64,000 bases of DNA from JAOAPY01 sp041492185. Lineage in GTDB: Bacteria > Acidobacteriota > Blastocatellia > Pyrinomonadales > Pyrinomonadaceae. The stretch is taken from positions 1-64,000 of the forward strand of contig JBGPWL010000011.1 in assembly GCA_041492185.1 (NCBI GenBank), in the 5' to 3' direction. A program made the translations under genes and the position numbers. Every line of letters begins with the position of its first letter. The stretch's first letter is position 1. Below are positions 40,282 to 49,550 of the stretch, in pieces. The notes beneath the pieces were generated by a model, which saw only the letters and a list, made by a program, of their open reading frames with translations, was not told the origin of the DNA and made no database searches.

Positions 40282-42177
40282 ATGTATCAATTATCCTGTT
40301 CGGATTACAGAGGTCACCTAAGTCGGCAGATCCCGATTCGATGTGTGATTCTGCTTACGGTCTGCATCTTCGTGGGAGTCCCGCGTCATCAAGCATTGGC
40401 TCAATCGAAATCCGCCAGAACCGAAGCTTCTTCGCTTTGTAATCGAAATAACGCGTTAGAGATGATTCGGCAACAGATTGACGTCACTAAGACTTTTGAC
40501 AATGCTGTCCGGCGCATTACTGTTTTGATTCGCGCAGCGGATCTGCTATGGCCTTTTGAGCAGGATAAGGCGCGCGCGGCTTTCACAGAAGCCTTTGAAG
40601 TAGCTGTACAAAATGAAAAAGAAAAAAGCGAGCAGTCGAAAGACAGCCGTTCGTTACTTATGGCAACCCCGGACCAACGATACGTTGTTATTCGTGCCGT
40701 TGCTAAGCGCGATTCTGCATGGGCGAAAAAGCTAACCGAGAAAATGCTGAAACTGGATCGTCAAAGTGGGGAGCAGGCGCCGATAAGAGATTCGCGGAAC
40801 GACGTCTTAACAGCTCAAAAGCTGCTTGACTCGGCCACTCAACTGATACCTACGGACCCCAACGCAGCCGTCGATCTTGCCAGAGTCAGTCTCAATTACC
40901 CAGCCAGTTTCATGATAGCTAGATTCTTGTATAAGCTCGCCGAAGTGAATCAGCCGGCGGCCGATCAATTTTACGACCAGGCGCTGTCGGTTTACGCCGA
41001 CAGACCGATGCGCGAGTTTCTTTATTTAGCAACTTATCCGTTCGCGTTTCGCTCGAGCGGAGACACACCGGTCTTTGGATTTTATTATGACGTGGTGCCG
41101 GCCAATTTCGTGACCAACAATTCAATGCAGCGCCGATTCGTCCAGACTCTGCTGCGACGAGCCCAACAAGCGCTGGAGGTACCGCTGGACGAAGGCGATA
41201 ACTTTCGCAATGCGAACGGAACTCTCGTGGCGGGTACGGGACACATCTTGCAGGTATTGATCCGGATCGAGCCCCAGGTAAGGGAACGTCTACCTGATTT
41301 AATCGAGGCAGTGGTCCAGGCGCGAGAGCAGATCCTGACTTCGCTCCCAGTCGAGACGCAAAAGCAATTTGTGCCGCCCGGCTACAATGAGGTTTCATCC
41401 CCGCCGACGCAGACTTTTGACGAACGGATCGAGACGGCAGAGACGACTCCTAATGTAAACCAGCGCGAAGATCTTATTGTTGAAGCTGTTCTCTCATCTT
41501 CTGATAAGGAGAGTCTGGACGGCGTGATGCGTGCCATCGACAAGCTTAGCGATTCAAATATGCGCGAGACATTAATAGAATGGTTCTACTTCAACCGCGC
41601 AAAAGACTCTGTCACTGGCAAGCGATTTGACGAGGCCGAGAGCCTGGCGTCTAAAGTTAAAGGGCGGGAGCAACGCGCTTATCTTCACATGGAAATCGCA
41701 AGAGGGCTGCTGAATAGAAGGGAGATGCAGACGCATGCGCGCGAAGTTCTCGACGAGGCAATAAGCGAAGCCAACAAAGCTGGGATGACGATTTTTGCGG
41801 CGCGTACGCTGCTGACGGCGTCCAATCTCTATGTCAAGATAGATCCCAATCGCTCAATCTCAGTCCTCGGAGACGCCATCAATTGCATCAACCATATTAA
41901 GGCTCCGGATTTTTCCGCTGGCGATCGAACCCTGGTAAAAGAGCTCAAGAGAAAGAGCAACCCTGGCCGCTTCCTCATCAGGTTTTACATGCCAGGGCTC
42001 GATCCGGAAAACGCATTTCGTGAAATGGCGAAGACAGACTTTAACGATGTGCTCTCTCTTACCAGCTCTTTTGACGATAAGTTCCTGCGCGCGGTAACAA
42101 CGCTTGCCGTGGCGGACGTCTGTCTGCAGCAATCGCAGCCGCCGCCCAAAGACCTAAAGAAGACGGCGAAGCCTTAA
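40282..42177 (+). CDS. Large exported helical protein, function unknown
   Basis: A 631-residue protein with a signal-like helix (CVILLTVCIFVGVPRHQALAQ). The rest is mostly helical: VTKTFDNAVRRITVLIRAAD, ARAAFTEAFEVAVQNEKEK, and tetratricopeptide-like stretches (VKGREQRAYLHMEIARGLLN). I recall similar proteins in Acidobacteriota but cannot name a family. It follows the VWFA-related gene on the same strand with a 239-base gap, so cotranscription is uncertain. Confidence 0.75.
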   Translation: MYQLSCSDYRGHLSRQIPIRCVILLTVCIFVGVPRHQALAQSKSARTEASSLCNRNNALEMIRQQIDVTKTFDNAVRRITVLIRAADLLWPFEQDKARAAFTEAFEVAVQNEKEKSEQSKDSRSLLMATPDQRYVVIRAVAKRDSAWAKKLTEKMLKLDRQSGEQAPIRDSRNDVLTAQKLLDSATQLIPTDPNAAVDLARVSLNYPASFMIARFLYKLAEVNQPAADQFYDQALSVYADRPMREFLYLATYPFAFRSSGDTPVFGFYYDVVPANFVTNNSMQRRFVQTLLRRAQQALEVPLDEGDNFRNANGTLVAGTGHILQVLIRIEPQVRERLPDLIEAVVQAREQILTSLPVETQKQFVPPGYNEVSSPPTQTFDERIETAETTPNVNQREDLIVEAVLSSSDKESLDGVMRAIDKLSDSNMRETLIEWFYFNRAKDSVTGKRFDEAESLASKVKGREQRAYLHMEIARGLLNRREMQTHAREVLDEAISEANKAGMTIFAARTLLTASNLYVKIDPNRSISVLGDAINCINHIKAPDFSAGDRTLVKELKRKSNPGRFLIRFYMPGLDPENAFREMAKTDFNDVLSLTSSFDDKFLRAVTTLAVADVCLQQSQPPPKDLKKTAKP

Positions 42178-42203
42178 ACTTCAGCACGCGTTCGCTGGTG
42201 ACG

Positions 42204-43193
42204 CTATACGTTGTTAAGGATTAGCAAGGCAGTCCCCTCAAATATCCGCTGCTTCTCGGCGTCAGGAATGCCAAGGCTTTCAATCGATGAAACCGCACGA
42301 TCGATTGAGCCGAGTAAGTGCGGATAGTCGCTGCCCATTACCATGTGTTCCGCGCCTACCATCTCGCGCACCATGTTCAAGGTGTAGGGACTAAATGAGA
42401 CGGTGTCGTAATAGAGTTGTTTGAGGTAAGTGCTCGGCAGTTGATCGATCTTCGCGCGGCATTCGGCAAAGTCGCGCCAGCCGTTGTCCATGCGCTCCAT
42501 CAAGTAGGGCACAGCGCCTCCGAGATGCCCGATGATCCAGCGAATATCCGCAAAATCACGAAACATTCCGTCGTAGCACATGCGCGCCACCGCGAGCGTG
42601 GTGTCAAACGGAAAACCGATGATTGGGCCTAACACATATTCGCGAAACGGCTCGGCGTTAAGCGGCAACATCGGATGAAGAAAAATGCAGAGCTTCATGC
42701 GATTCGCTTCTTCGAAGAAGGGGCGATACGCGGGTGAGGTCAGCGCCTTGCCTCGGATGTTGCTCAACAAAATCACGCCATTCAATTTCAATTCATCAAT
42801 CGCGCGATGCAGTTCCTTTAATGCCGCGTCGGGCGCGTCCATAGGAATTGAGGCGAAGCCTTTGAATCGTGTTGGATGATTCGCGATCAATTCAGCATAA
42901 GCATTGTTGACCATCGTCGCGATTTCCGGTTGATGCTCTGCATTGGTGAAGAAGACGTTTGGGGTCGAGAGTGAAACTACTTCGACGTCAATACCGACGC
43001 GATCCATGTCTTCGATCCGCTGCGCAACGTCGGTCATCGGCGGCGTGATGCCAAAGAAGCGCGCGCCGCGATACGTGATGATCGTCTGACCGGTTGGGCT
43101 TTTATCGAAAGAGAATTCGGAAGGAAGCTCGCGAATCTTTTGGAAGAAACTTTCCGGGTAGTAATGCGTGTGCAGATCCAGTTTGCGACTCAT
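42204..43193 (-). CDS. ACMSD-type metal-dependent amidohydrolase (decarboxylase-like)
   Basis: A 329-residue enzyme starting MSRKLDLHTHYYPESFFQKI (metal H-x-H). Further ligands and substrate contacts are VILLSNIRGKALT, LCIFLHPMLPLNAE, WIIGHLGGAVPYLMERMDNG and VMGSDYPHLLGSID. The family includes 2-amino-3-carboxymuconate semialdehyde decarboxylase and gamma-resorcylate decarboxylase. It probably removes a carboxylate from an aromatic-pathway intermediate. Another five codons upstream are open. A CACAGAGG inverted repeat separates it from sthA. Confidence 0.87.
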   Translation of the reverse strand: MSRKLDLHTHYYPESFFQKIRELPSEFSFDKSPTGQTIITYRGARFFGITPPMTDVAQRIEDMDRVGIDVEVVSLSTPNVFFTNAEHQPEIATMVNNAYAELIANHPTRFKGFASIPMDAPDAALKELHRAIDELKLNGVILLSNIRGKALTSPAYRPFFEEANRMKLCIFLHPMLPLNAEPFREYVLGPIIGFPFDTTLAVARMCYDGMFRDFADIRWIIGHLGGAVPYLMERMDNGWRDFAECRAKIDQLPSTYLKQLYYDTVSFSPYTLNMVREMVGAEHMVMGSDYPHLLGSIDRAVSSIESLGIPDAEKQRIFEGTALLILNNV

Positions 43194-43213
43194 TCGCGAC
43201 CTCAACAAGAGAA

Positions 43214-43308
43214 GCCACAGGGCACAGAGACACAGAGGCGATCAAATCAAAACGCGGGAGCGATTTATCTTTATTCTCTTTTTCTCTGTGCCTCTGTACC
43301 TCTGTGGC
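43214..43308. repeat. Inverted CACAGAGG-word hairpin
   Basis: Left arm 43214-43239 (GCCACAGGGCACAGAGACAC...) and right arm 43284-43308 are complements with a few mismatches. Both are made of tandem CACAGAGG words. It lies between the sthA stop and the ACMSD-type start. Confidence 0.8.
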
Positions 43309-43311
43309 AAA

Positions 43312-44703
43312 TTATCCAAACCGCGCCAGCTTATTCAGACCATTGAACGCCGCTGCCTTGTAGCATTCCGCGAGCGTTGGATAATTGAAAACCGTATTGA
43401 CGAAGTAGTCGATCGTACCTTTCAAAATCAAGACGGCCTGGCCGATGTGCAAGATCTCAGTCGCGCCTTCGCCGATGATGTGCACACCCAACAGTTCCTT
43501 CGTTTCGCGATTAAAAATCAATTTCAACCGGCCCGTCGTGTCGCCGCGAATCTGCCCGCGCGCGATCTCGCGGTAGTACGCGACGCCGGATTCGTACGGC
43601 ACGTCTGCTTCAGTGAGTTGTTCTTCCGTCTTTCCGACAAAAGAAATCTCCGGCACCGTGTAGATGCCGTAAGGGTAGTTCGCCGGATCAGAACTGGCTT
43701 CCTCGCCGAAGGCCCAGGCCACGGCGATGCGCCCTTGCTCCATCGACACCGAAGCGAGACTGGGGAAACCGATCACGTCGCCGACCGCGATGATGTGCGG
43801 TTGCTTTGTGCGGTATTGATCGTCAACCGAGATGCGGCCGCGCGCGTCGGCTTCGAGTCCCGCGGCCGCCAGATTCAGATCGTCAACGTTACCCTGGCGT
43901 CCAATCGAGTAGAGCAACGCGTCGGCGACAACTTTTTTATTGCTCTCCAGATGCGCCACGATGTCGCCGTCAGCTTCTTCTTCGACGCGCTGGACCTCTT
44001 CGTTGAGTCGCAGCGTGACGAAATTATCGCGCAGGTGATAGCAGAGCGCCTCGACGATCTCCTGATCGGCGAATTCAAGCAGGCGCGGACGCTTCTCGAT
44101 CAGAATCACGCGCACGCCCAGTGCTGCGAACATCGAAGCGTATTCAACGCCAATTACGCCACCGCCGACGACGATCAGCGTCTTGGGAATTTCCTCCATG
44201 CAAAAGACCTGATCGCTGGTCAGAATCGTGCGGCCGTTGATTGGCACCAGCGGCGATTGAGACGGACGCGTGCCGGTAGCGATGACCACGACTGCGGCCT
44301 CGTATTCCGATTCGCCGCGATAACTAACAACCTTCAGGTGATGAGGATCGATAAACTGCGCCGTGCCGTTGAGGACGTCGACGTTGTTGCGCGCGAGTTG
44401 TGCCAGCGTCACGTCGATCTCGTTTTTGACGACCTGCTGGATGCGAAAAGAAAGATCGCCGACCGTGATCTTCTCTTTCACGCGATAGGCCATGCCATAG
44501 ATGCCCTGGTATTGATAGCCCGACAGATGCATCACGGCTTCGCGCATCGACTTGCTGGGAATGGTGCCGGTGTTGATGCAAGTGCCGCCGACGACCTCGC
44601 GCTTCTCGACAATCGCGACGCGCTTGCCGAGCTTCGCTCCCTGAATGGCCGCGCGCTGGCCCGCCGGCCCGGAACCGATCACAAATAGATCGTATTTTTC
44701 CAT
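43312..44703 (-). CDS. sthA: Soluble pyridine nucleotide transhydrogenase
   Basis: A 463-residue flavoprotein: FAD-binding DLFVIGSGPAGQRAAIQGAK, then REVVGGTCINTGTIPSKSMR. A redox-active CxxxxC is absent: only the first cysteine remains, as in SthA rather than dihydrolipoamide dehydrogenase. The NAD site is VVGGGVIGVEYASMFAALGV, and GDVIGFPSLASVSMEQGR and the C-terminal dimer helix follow. The enzyme moves reducing power between NADPH and NADH. Length and motif order are normal. The strand opposite carries a long spurious open frame. Confidence 0.93.
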   Translation of the reverse strand: MEKYDLFVIGSGPAGQRAAIQGAKLGKRVAIVEKREVVGGTCINTGTIPSKSMREAVMHLSGYQYQGIYGMAYRVKEKITVGDLSFRIQQVVKNEIDVTLAQLARNNVDVLNGTAQFIDPHHLKVVSYRGESEYEAAVVVIATGTRPSQSPLVPINGRTILTSDQVFCMEEIPKTLIVVGGGVIGVEYASMFAALGVRVILIEKRPRLLEFADQEIVEALCYHLRDNFVTLRLNEEVQRVEEEADGDIVAHLESNKKVVADALLYSIGRQGNVDDLNLAAAGLEADARGRISVDDQYRTKQPHIIAVGDVIGFPSLASVSMEQGRIAVAWAFGEEASSDPANYPYGIYTVPEISFVGKTEEQLTEADVPYESGVAYYREIARGQIRGDTTGRLKLIFNRETKELLGVHIIGEGATEILHIGQAVLILKGTIDYFVNTVFNYPTLAECYKAAAFNGLNKLARFG

Positions 44704-44883
44704 TGATTGACTGCGCGCGCGTTCTTGGTTAATGCAAGAGCGCCACCATTCTAACTGTGAATCAGCGAGCGCGCCAGAGTGATTGTGCGCGAGCCCGTTG
44801 CTTTGAGTTCAAACATTTCCGAACACGAGTGCGACTCGGAAAGTTGTTGACTTATCAGATGAGTTATCATAGAAGCAATTGAT

Positions 44884-45756
44884 ATGAAACAGTGTCCCCA
44901 ATGTCAGCGGACTTACGCTGACGAGACAATAACGTTTTGCCTCGTGGATGGAGCGATATTGTCAGCGCCGTATGCGGACGTGCCGCCAACAGTGGAAGCG
45001 CCCCCGCCGACTGTGCGTTTGCCGCGGACGACGAAACCGCAAGTGCCGGAAACGATACCGGCGGGCCTGCCGTCGCCTCAATTAGTACGGCCTCCGATGC
45101 CGCGAAGCGAACGGTCCGGATCCGTTTATGCAGTGATCGGGCTGGCAGTCTTGCTCCTGGGCGGATTAGTCACGTTCTTCGTGTTGAGAGCCCGACAAAA
45201 TAACAAGAGTCAACAAATCGCGAATGCTAGCGTCTCAGCGCCAACATCAGATCGAACTCAATCGGAAGCAAAGTCGCAGGAAGCCACTAGTAACAAGACG
45301 ACGAAACCAATTCAACCTGCTTCGAGCCCAAGTCCGAATCGCAGTGTGGCGCCGCCAAAACTTCCAGCCATTGATGTCGATCCAAAACTATCTCCTCCAG
45401 GCGCGCGTTCGATTCCTTATGGGGTGCCTTCGTCACGCAAGAGCGAATCACCTACCGACGAGAACAAAGTCTTCAATGCTAGCGAGGTAACGCAGAAAGC
45501 GCGACTGCTCTCCAAACCACCACCATCGTATACACAAGAGGCGCGAAAGAATCAGGTGAGCGGTACTGTCGTATTGCGCGTAGTGCTTGCTGCTTCAGGT
45601 GAGGTCACGAATATCACGGCCATCAAAGGGTTGCCTGATGGACTAACTGAGCGGGCAATAGCCGCCGCCCGACAGATCAAATTTGTACCGGCGATGAAAG
45701 ACGGCCACGCTGTCTCCCAATTCGTACAAGTCGAATATAGCTTTAGCCTCTACTAA
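44884..45756 (+). CDS. Zinc-ribbon/TonB-like C-terminal domain protein
   Basis: A 290-residue protein. It has an N-terminal zinc ribbon (KQCPQCQRTYADETITFC), a Pro-rich linker, one membrane helix (VYAVIGLAVLLLGGLVTFFV) and a second, Ser/Thr-rich periplasmic linker. The last 80 residues form a TonB_C domain: PPSYTQEARKNQVSGTVVLR and GLPDGLTERAIAAARQIKFV. No ExbBD neighbours are present. This zinc-ribbon-TonB layout is common in Acidobacteriota, possibly transducing envelope state to cytoplasmic partners. Confidence 0.85.
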   Translation: MKQCPQCQRTYADETITFCLVDGAILSAPYADVPPTVEAPPPTVRLPRTTKPQVPETIPAGLPSPQLVRPPMPRSERSGSVYAVIGLAVLLLGGLVTFFVLRARQNNKSQQIANASVSAPTSDRTQSEAKSQEATSNKTTKPIQPASSPSPNRSVAPPKLPAIDVDPKLSPPGARSIPYGVPSSRKSESPTDENKVFNASEVTQKARLLSKPPPSYTQEARKNQVSGTVVLRVVLAASGEVTNITAIKGLPDGLTERAIAAARQIKFVPAMKDGHAVSQFVQVEYSFSLY

Positions 45757-45777
45757 ACTCGCGAGACGGACAATAAT

Positions 45778-46947
45778 TTGGCGCAAGACATCGGGACCAA
45801 AGAGACTTTCGATGTGGCCGTTGTAGGCGCGGGTGTCTTTGGCGCGTGGACGGCTTACCAGCTTCAGCGATCAGGAAAACGCGTGATCCTGATCGATGCT
45901 TACGGGGCAGGGAACAGCCGCTCAAGCTCCGGCGGCGAATCGCGCATCATTCGCATGGGTTATGGCGCAGATGAGATTTACACGCGCTCGGCGCTGCGCG
46001 CGCTCCGACTTTGGCAGAATTTCTTTGTAAGTATTAACAAACCGCTATTTCAACGCACGGGCGTTTTGTGGCTGGCGCACCAGGACGATCCCTATCCGTC
46101 GCAGTGCGCCGAGACGCTTGCGAGAGTCGGAATCCCGTTTGAGAAACTTACAACAACCGAAGTCGCACAACGCTATCCGCAGTTCGCGATCGAGGGAATT
46201 GCGTGGGGAATGTTCGAGCCTGACAGCGGAGCTTTGATCGCACGCCGCGCAGTCCAAGCAGTAGCGCACGAAGCAATCAATAATGGCGTTGTTTATTTGC
46301 AAGAGTCTGTCGAAACGCCAAGCGGCAGCGCAAATCTCGACTTCATCACAACTTCCAGTGGCAGACGCATTTCAGCTTCCACTTATGTTTTCGCTTGCGG
46401 CCCGTGGTTGCCAATGCTTTTTCCCAACTTGTTGGCGGCCCGAATTCAGCCGAGCCGGCAGGACGTCCTTTTCTTTGGCACTCCGCCGGGTGACCAACGC
46501 TTCACTTTGCCCGCTTTGCCTATCTGGATCGACTTCAAAGACGAAGCTTACGGTTTTCCCGATATTGAAGGACGCGGCGTCAAAGTAGCGATCGATCGAC
46601 ACGGGCCGCCATTTGATCCCGACAGCGATGATCGAGTGGTCACCAAAGAAAGTCTTTTCGAAGTGCGTCAATATCTCGCGCGGCGCGTGCCGGAATTGAA
46701 AGACGCGTCGGTAAATGAAACACGCGTTTGCCAATACGAGAACACTTCAAACGGCGACTTCCTAATCGATCGCCATCCTGAGTTTGAAAACGTCTGGCTG
46801 GTTGGCGGCGGTTCAGGCCACGGCTTCAAGCACGGACCGGTCGTCGGAGAATATGTTGCCGCCAGAATCGAAGGCCGCGATGAAGGAATCGAACCGCGCT
46901 TCAGTTTTGCCACTAAGGCAACCACTCCAAGACGCGCTGTGTTCTAG
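45778..46947 (+). CDS. FAD-dependent oxidoreductase (sarcosine oxidase/SolA-like)
   Basis: A 389-residue flavoprotein of the DAO/MSOX family. The Rossmann motif VAVVGAGVFGAWTAYQLQRS binds ADP, and SSGGESRIIRMGYG lies near the flavin. VCQYENTSNGDFLIDRHP carries the cysteine that holds FAD covalently in monomeric sarcosine oxidase. It likely oxidises an N-methyl or amino acid. The start is a TTG with no strong ribosome site; no nearby ATG fits better. Confidence 0.87.
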   Translation: MAQDIGTKETFDVAVVGAGVFGAWTAYQLQRSGKRVILIDAYGAGNSRSSSGGESRIIRMGYGADEIYTRSALRALRLWQNFFVSINKPLFQRTGVLWLAHQDDPYPSQCAETLARVGIPFEKLTTTEVAQRYPQFAIEGIAWGMFEPDSGALIARRAVQAVAHEAINNGVVYLQESVETPSGSANLDFITTSSGRRISASTYVFACGPWLPMLFPNLLAARIQPSRQDVLFFGTPPGDQRFTLPALPIWIDFKDEAYGFPDIEGRGVKVAIDRHGPPFDPDSDDRVVTKESLFEVRQYLARRVPELKDASVNETRVCQYENTSNGDFLIDRHPEFENVWLVGGGSGHGFKHGPVVGEYVAARIEGRDEGIEPRFSFATKATTPRRAVF

Positions 46948-47022
46948 AGCTGTTGAAAGCTAATCAAAGGTCTGCCATAATCCATGTGGCAATCTGCCAC
47001 TTGGGAATGGAGGTGAAGCAAA

Positions 47023-47346
47023 GTGCAAAGCGCTAAAGTTAAGAATGTGAAGACGCCGGACAAAGACAGGATGCACTTCCGGTTGGCTCCGGAGATCAAA
47101 GAGCGAGTGGTCCGCGCCGCAGCGATCACCGGCCAGGGGCTGACCGACTTTGCCGTCTCCGCTCTAAAGGAAATGGCTGATGAGATTCTGGAGCGACATG
47201 AGAGCGTGTTGCTTAACCGCAAGGATTATCATTTCTTCCTCAATTCGTTGGAAGACCATAAGAAGCCATCTCGGCGATCACGCACCGCCGCCGCGCGTTA
47301 CCGACGTGGCCGCCGAAAGGGTGTGAGATATCGCTTTGCTGATTGA
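47023..47346 (+). CDS. TacA/DUF1778 antitoxin
   Basis: A 107-residue protein: DRMHFRLAPEIKERVVRAAA (ribbon-helix-helix) then the toxin-binding segment around ESVLLNRKDYHFFLNSLEDH, as in DUF1778 antitoxins. A basic, Arg-rich tail follows (RRSRTAAARYRRGRRKGVRY), unusual in length. The GTG start follows GGAGGTG. It overlaps the GNAT toxin gene by 11 bases and should repress the operon and neutralise the toxin. Confidence 0.9.
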   Translation: MQSAKVKNVKTPDKDRMHFRLAPEIKERVVRAAAITGQGLTDFAVSALKEMADEILERHESVLLNRKDYHFFLNSLEDHKKPSRRSRTAAARYRRGRRKGVRYRFAD

Positions 47347-47830
47347 GCCTATCTCTCGCCGTCATGACCGAAAGCGATTCGATTGTGGCGATGACGAGGT
47401 CACCCGTTTCCTTCGTGAGCAGGCCCTGCAGGATCACGAAAAGGATCTAAGCCGCACGATGGTTCTGACTGACGAGGATGCTGATGAGGTTCGCATTATC
47501 GGTTATCACACCCTCGTTATGGCCCAGGTGAAGCAGGAGGAAATTCGGGGTGATCGACCAACGATCAAACGCGGCGTTCCCGTAATCCTGCTTGGACAAT
47601 TGGGCATCGACGGCGATTTTCAGCAGCGAGGTTACGGCGAGATGCTGTTGATGGATGCGCAGGCAAGGGTCGATGACATATCGATGAAGACGGGTGTGCG
47701 GGCGATGATGCTTGACGCAAGAAACGAAATGCTGGCCAAGTGGTACGAAGAACACGACTTCGTACGCTTTCCCGGTCAGTTCCGCATGTTCAAAAGCATC
47801 GCCGCCATACGAGCGCTAAGATTGATCTAA
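47336..47830 (+). CDS. TacT-like GNAT acetyltransferase toxin
   Basis: A 164-residue protein: FDCGDDEVTRFLREQALQDH, then the acetyl-CoA loop QQRGYGEMLLMDAQ and the closing KWYEEHDFVRFP. This is the TacT/AtaT type, which acetylates charged tRNA and blocks translation. The start (TTG at 47336) lies within the antitoxin end, so the pair is coupled. The C-terminal VRFPGQFRMFKSIAAI is family-typical. Confidence 0.9.
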   Translation: MLIEPISRRHDRKRFDCGDDEVTRFLREQALQDHEKDLSRTMVLTDEDADEVRIIGYHTLVMAQVKQEEIRGDRPTIKRGVPVILLGQLGIDGDFQQRGYGEMLLMDAQARVDDISMKTGVRAMMLDARNEMLAKWYEEHDFVRFPGQFRMFKSIAAIRALRLI

Positions 47831-47931
47831 AGGACGATAGCGCTGACGCGGCGGAGTGTAGAACCGATCCAGTCGTGAAAACTTCTTGGCATTGGATTCG
47901 ATTGAGAATACTAGAGAGGCCACTTTTCCTG

Positions 47932-49449
47932 ATGAGCGAAACAAAAACCGAAGCCCCAAGGTTAGTGCGCGGTCTGAGCCTGCTCGATGCGACGATGATC
48001 GTCATCGGCTCGATGATCGGCTCCGGCATCTTCATCGTATCCGCCAAATCATCTGCGATCGTGGGCGCGCCCGGTTGGTTGTTGGCGGCGTGGGCGATTG
48101 CCGGAGTGCTGACGATCACGGGGGCGCTTTGCTGTGCTGAACTAGCAGCAATGATGCCGCGGGCCGGCGGCCAGTACGTTTTTCTGCGCGAAGCATACGG
48201 ACGGTCAACAGGTTTTCTGTTCGGCTGGTCGCTTTTCTTCGTCGTGCAAACGGGCACGATTGCCGCGGTCGCAGTCGCTTTCGCCAACTTCATGGGCGTG
48301 CTCACAGATCGCGTTTCAGACAGCATCTACATTATTCGTCCCATCCATCTGGGAAGTTACGCGATTACTCTCTCGACGCAACAACTCGTGGCGATTCTTC
48401 TGATCGTAATTCTCACTTTCACTAACACGCGCGGATTGAAGACGGGCAAGCTCATTCAAAACACTTTCACGTTCACCAAGACAGCGGCGCTTTTCGGCTT
48501 AATTGTCATCGGCCTTTTGCTTGGTCGAAATCACGGCGCCGCGGCCTATACGTCTTCCTGGTGGAATCCGTGGGCTAACCATGGATGGAATCCCGGCGCG
48601 GTACAACCGGGACTTGAAACTACCGGTGTTTTCTGGCTCGTGATGCTGGTCGGATTAGCAATGGTGGGGCCACTGTTCGCACAGTCTGCGTGGAACAACG
48701 TCACGTTCACCGGGAGTGAAATACGTGAACCGGGGCGCAATCTGCCGCGCGCTCTTCTGATCGGATGTGGCACCGTCGTCGCGTTGTACTTGCTCGCCAA
48801 TGTCGCTTATGTCGTTACGCTGCCGCTCAACGCTTTTCCGCCGCTGCAAAAGCCTCCGAATACCGTCGCAACCGAAACGATGAAGGCAGCTATTGGTCAT
48901 CCCGGCATGATCCTAATGGCGATCGCGATCATGATCTCAACTTTCGGCTGCAACAACGGTTTGATTTTGGCGGGCGCGCGCATTTATTACGCGATGGCGC
49001 GTGACGGTCTCTTCTTCAAGCGCGTCGCATCTCTCAGTGCGCGCCACGTTCCTGTGTTCGCGCTGATTGCGCAGGGCATCTGGGCATCGCTGCTGACGCT
49101 GCCGCGAACGGTGACGGCCGGAGCGAAAGCCGGAGAGTTTAAGTACGGAAATGTCTATGGCCAATTGCTCGACTACGTTGTCTCTGCTGATCTCGTTTTC
49201 TATGGACTGATGGTCGGAGCCGTTTTCGTAATGCGTCGCAAAGCGCCCGAACTCGAAAGGCCTTATCGCACGTTTGGCTATCCGTTCGTACCCATCATCT
49301 ACATTGCGATTGCGCTGCTGCTGGTGCTTGATCTCGCTTACCTTACGCCAAAGACTTCGGGCATCGGATATCTGCTGGTGCTCACCGGAATTCCGGTCTA
49401 TCTTATCTGGCGACGCAGCGCCGCATCGCAATCCGGACTGAGTCGATAG
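47932..49449 (+). CDS. APC-family amino acid permease
   Basis: A 505-residue inner-membrane protein with about twelve helices. The first is DATMIVIGSMIGSGIFIVSA, the unwound substrate-binding helix 1 of APC/LAT transporters. It continues with ALCCAELAAMMPRAGGQYVF, WNNVTFTGSEIREPGRNLPR and AGARIYYAMARDGLFFKRVA. It probably exchanges or imports amino acids. The open frame extends upstream into the toxin gene; this ATG fits the family and has GAGAGG before it. Confidence 0.92.
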   Translation: MSETKTEAPRLVRGLSLLDATMIVIGSMIGSGIFIVSAKSSAIVGAPGWLLAAWAIAGVLTITGALCCAELAAMMPRAGGQYVFLREAYGRSTGFLFGWSLFFVVQTGTIAAVAVAFANFMGVLTDRVSDSIYIIRPIHLGSYAITLSTQQLVAILLIVILTFTNTRGLKTGKLIQNTFTFTKTAALFGLIVIGLLLGRNHGAAAYTSSWWNPWANHGWNPGAVQPGLETTGVFWLVMLVGLAMVGPLFAQSAWNNVTFTGSEIREPGRNLPRALLIGCGTVVALYLLANVAYVVTLPLNAFPPLQKPPNTVATETMKAAIGHPGMILMAIAIMISTFGCNNGLILAGARIYYAMARDGLFFKRVASLSARHVPVFALIAQGIWASLLTLPRTVTAGAKAGEFKYGNVYGQLLDYVVSADLVFYGLMVGAVFVMRRKAPELERPYRTFGYPFVPIIYIAIALLLVLDLAYLTPKTSGIGYLLVLTGIPVYLIWRRSAASQSGLSR

Positions 49450-49550
49450 CGATAGACATCAAAGATCGAAAGCTCGTTTGGTAGGCCTTGATGCAAACGT
49501 CAGGCAGGAGTAGATTTCACTGGTTCCATCTAGAATCTGAGGAGGCCATT

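Noticed and set aside
43168..44688. A 506-residue plus-strand open frame
   Set aside because: It lies wholly opposite sthA, whose motifs are complete; the plus-strand translation is rich in Arg/His/Asp with no recognisable domain, as expected of a shadow frame.
43312..44703. Dihydrolipoamide dehydrogenase or mercuric reductase
   Set aside because: The redox-active CxxxxC is lost (GGTCINTGTIPS has one Cys), which is diagnostic of soluble transhydrogenase.
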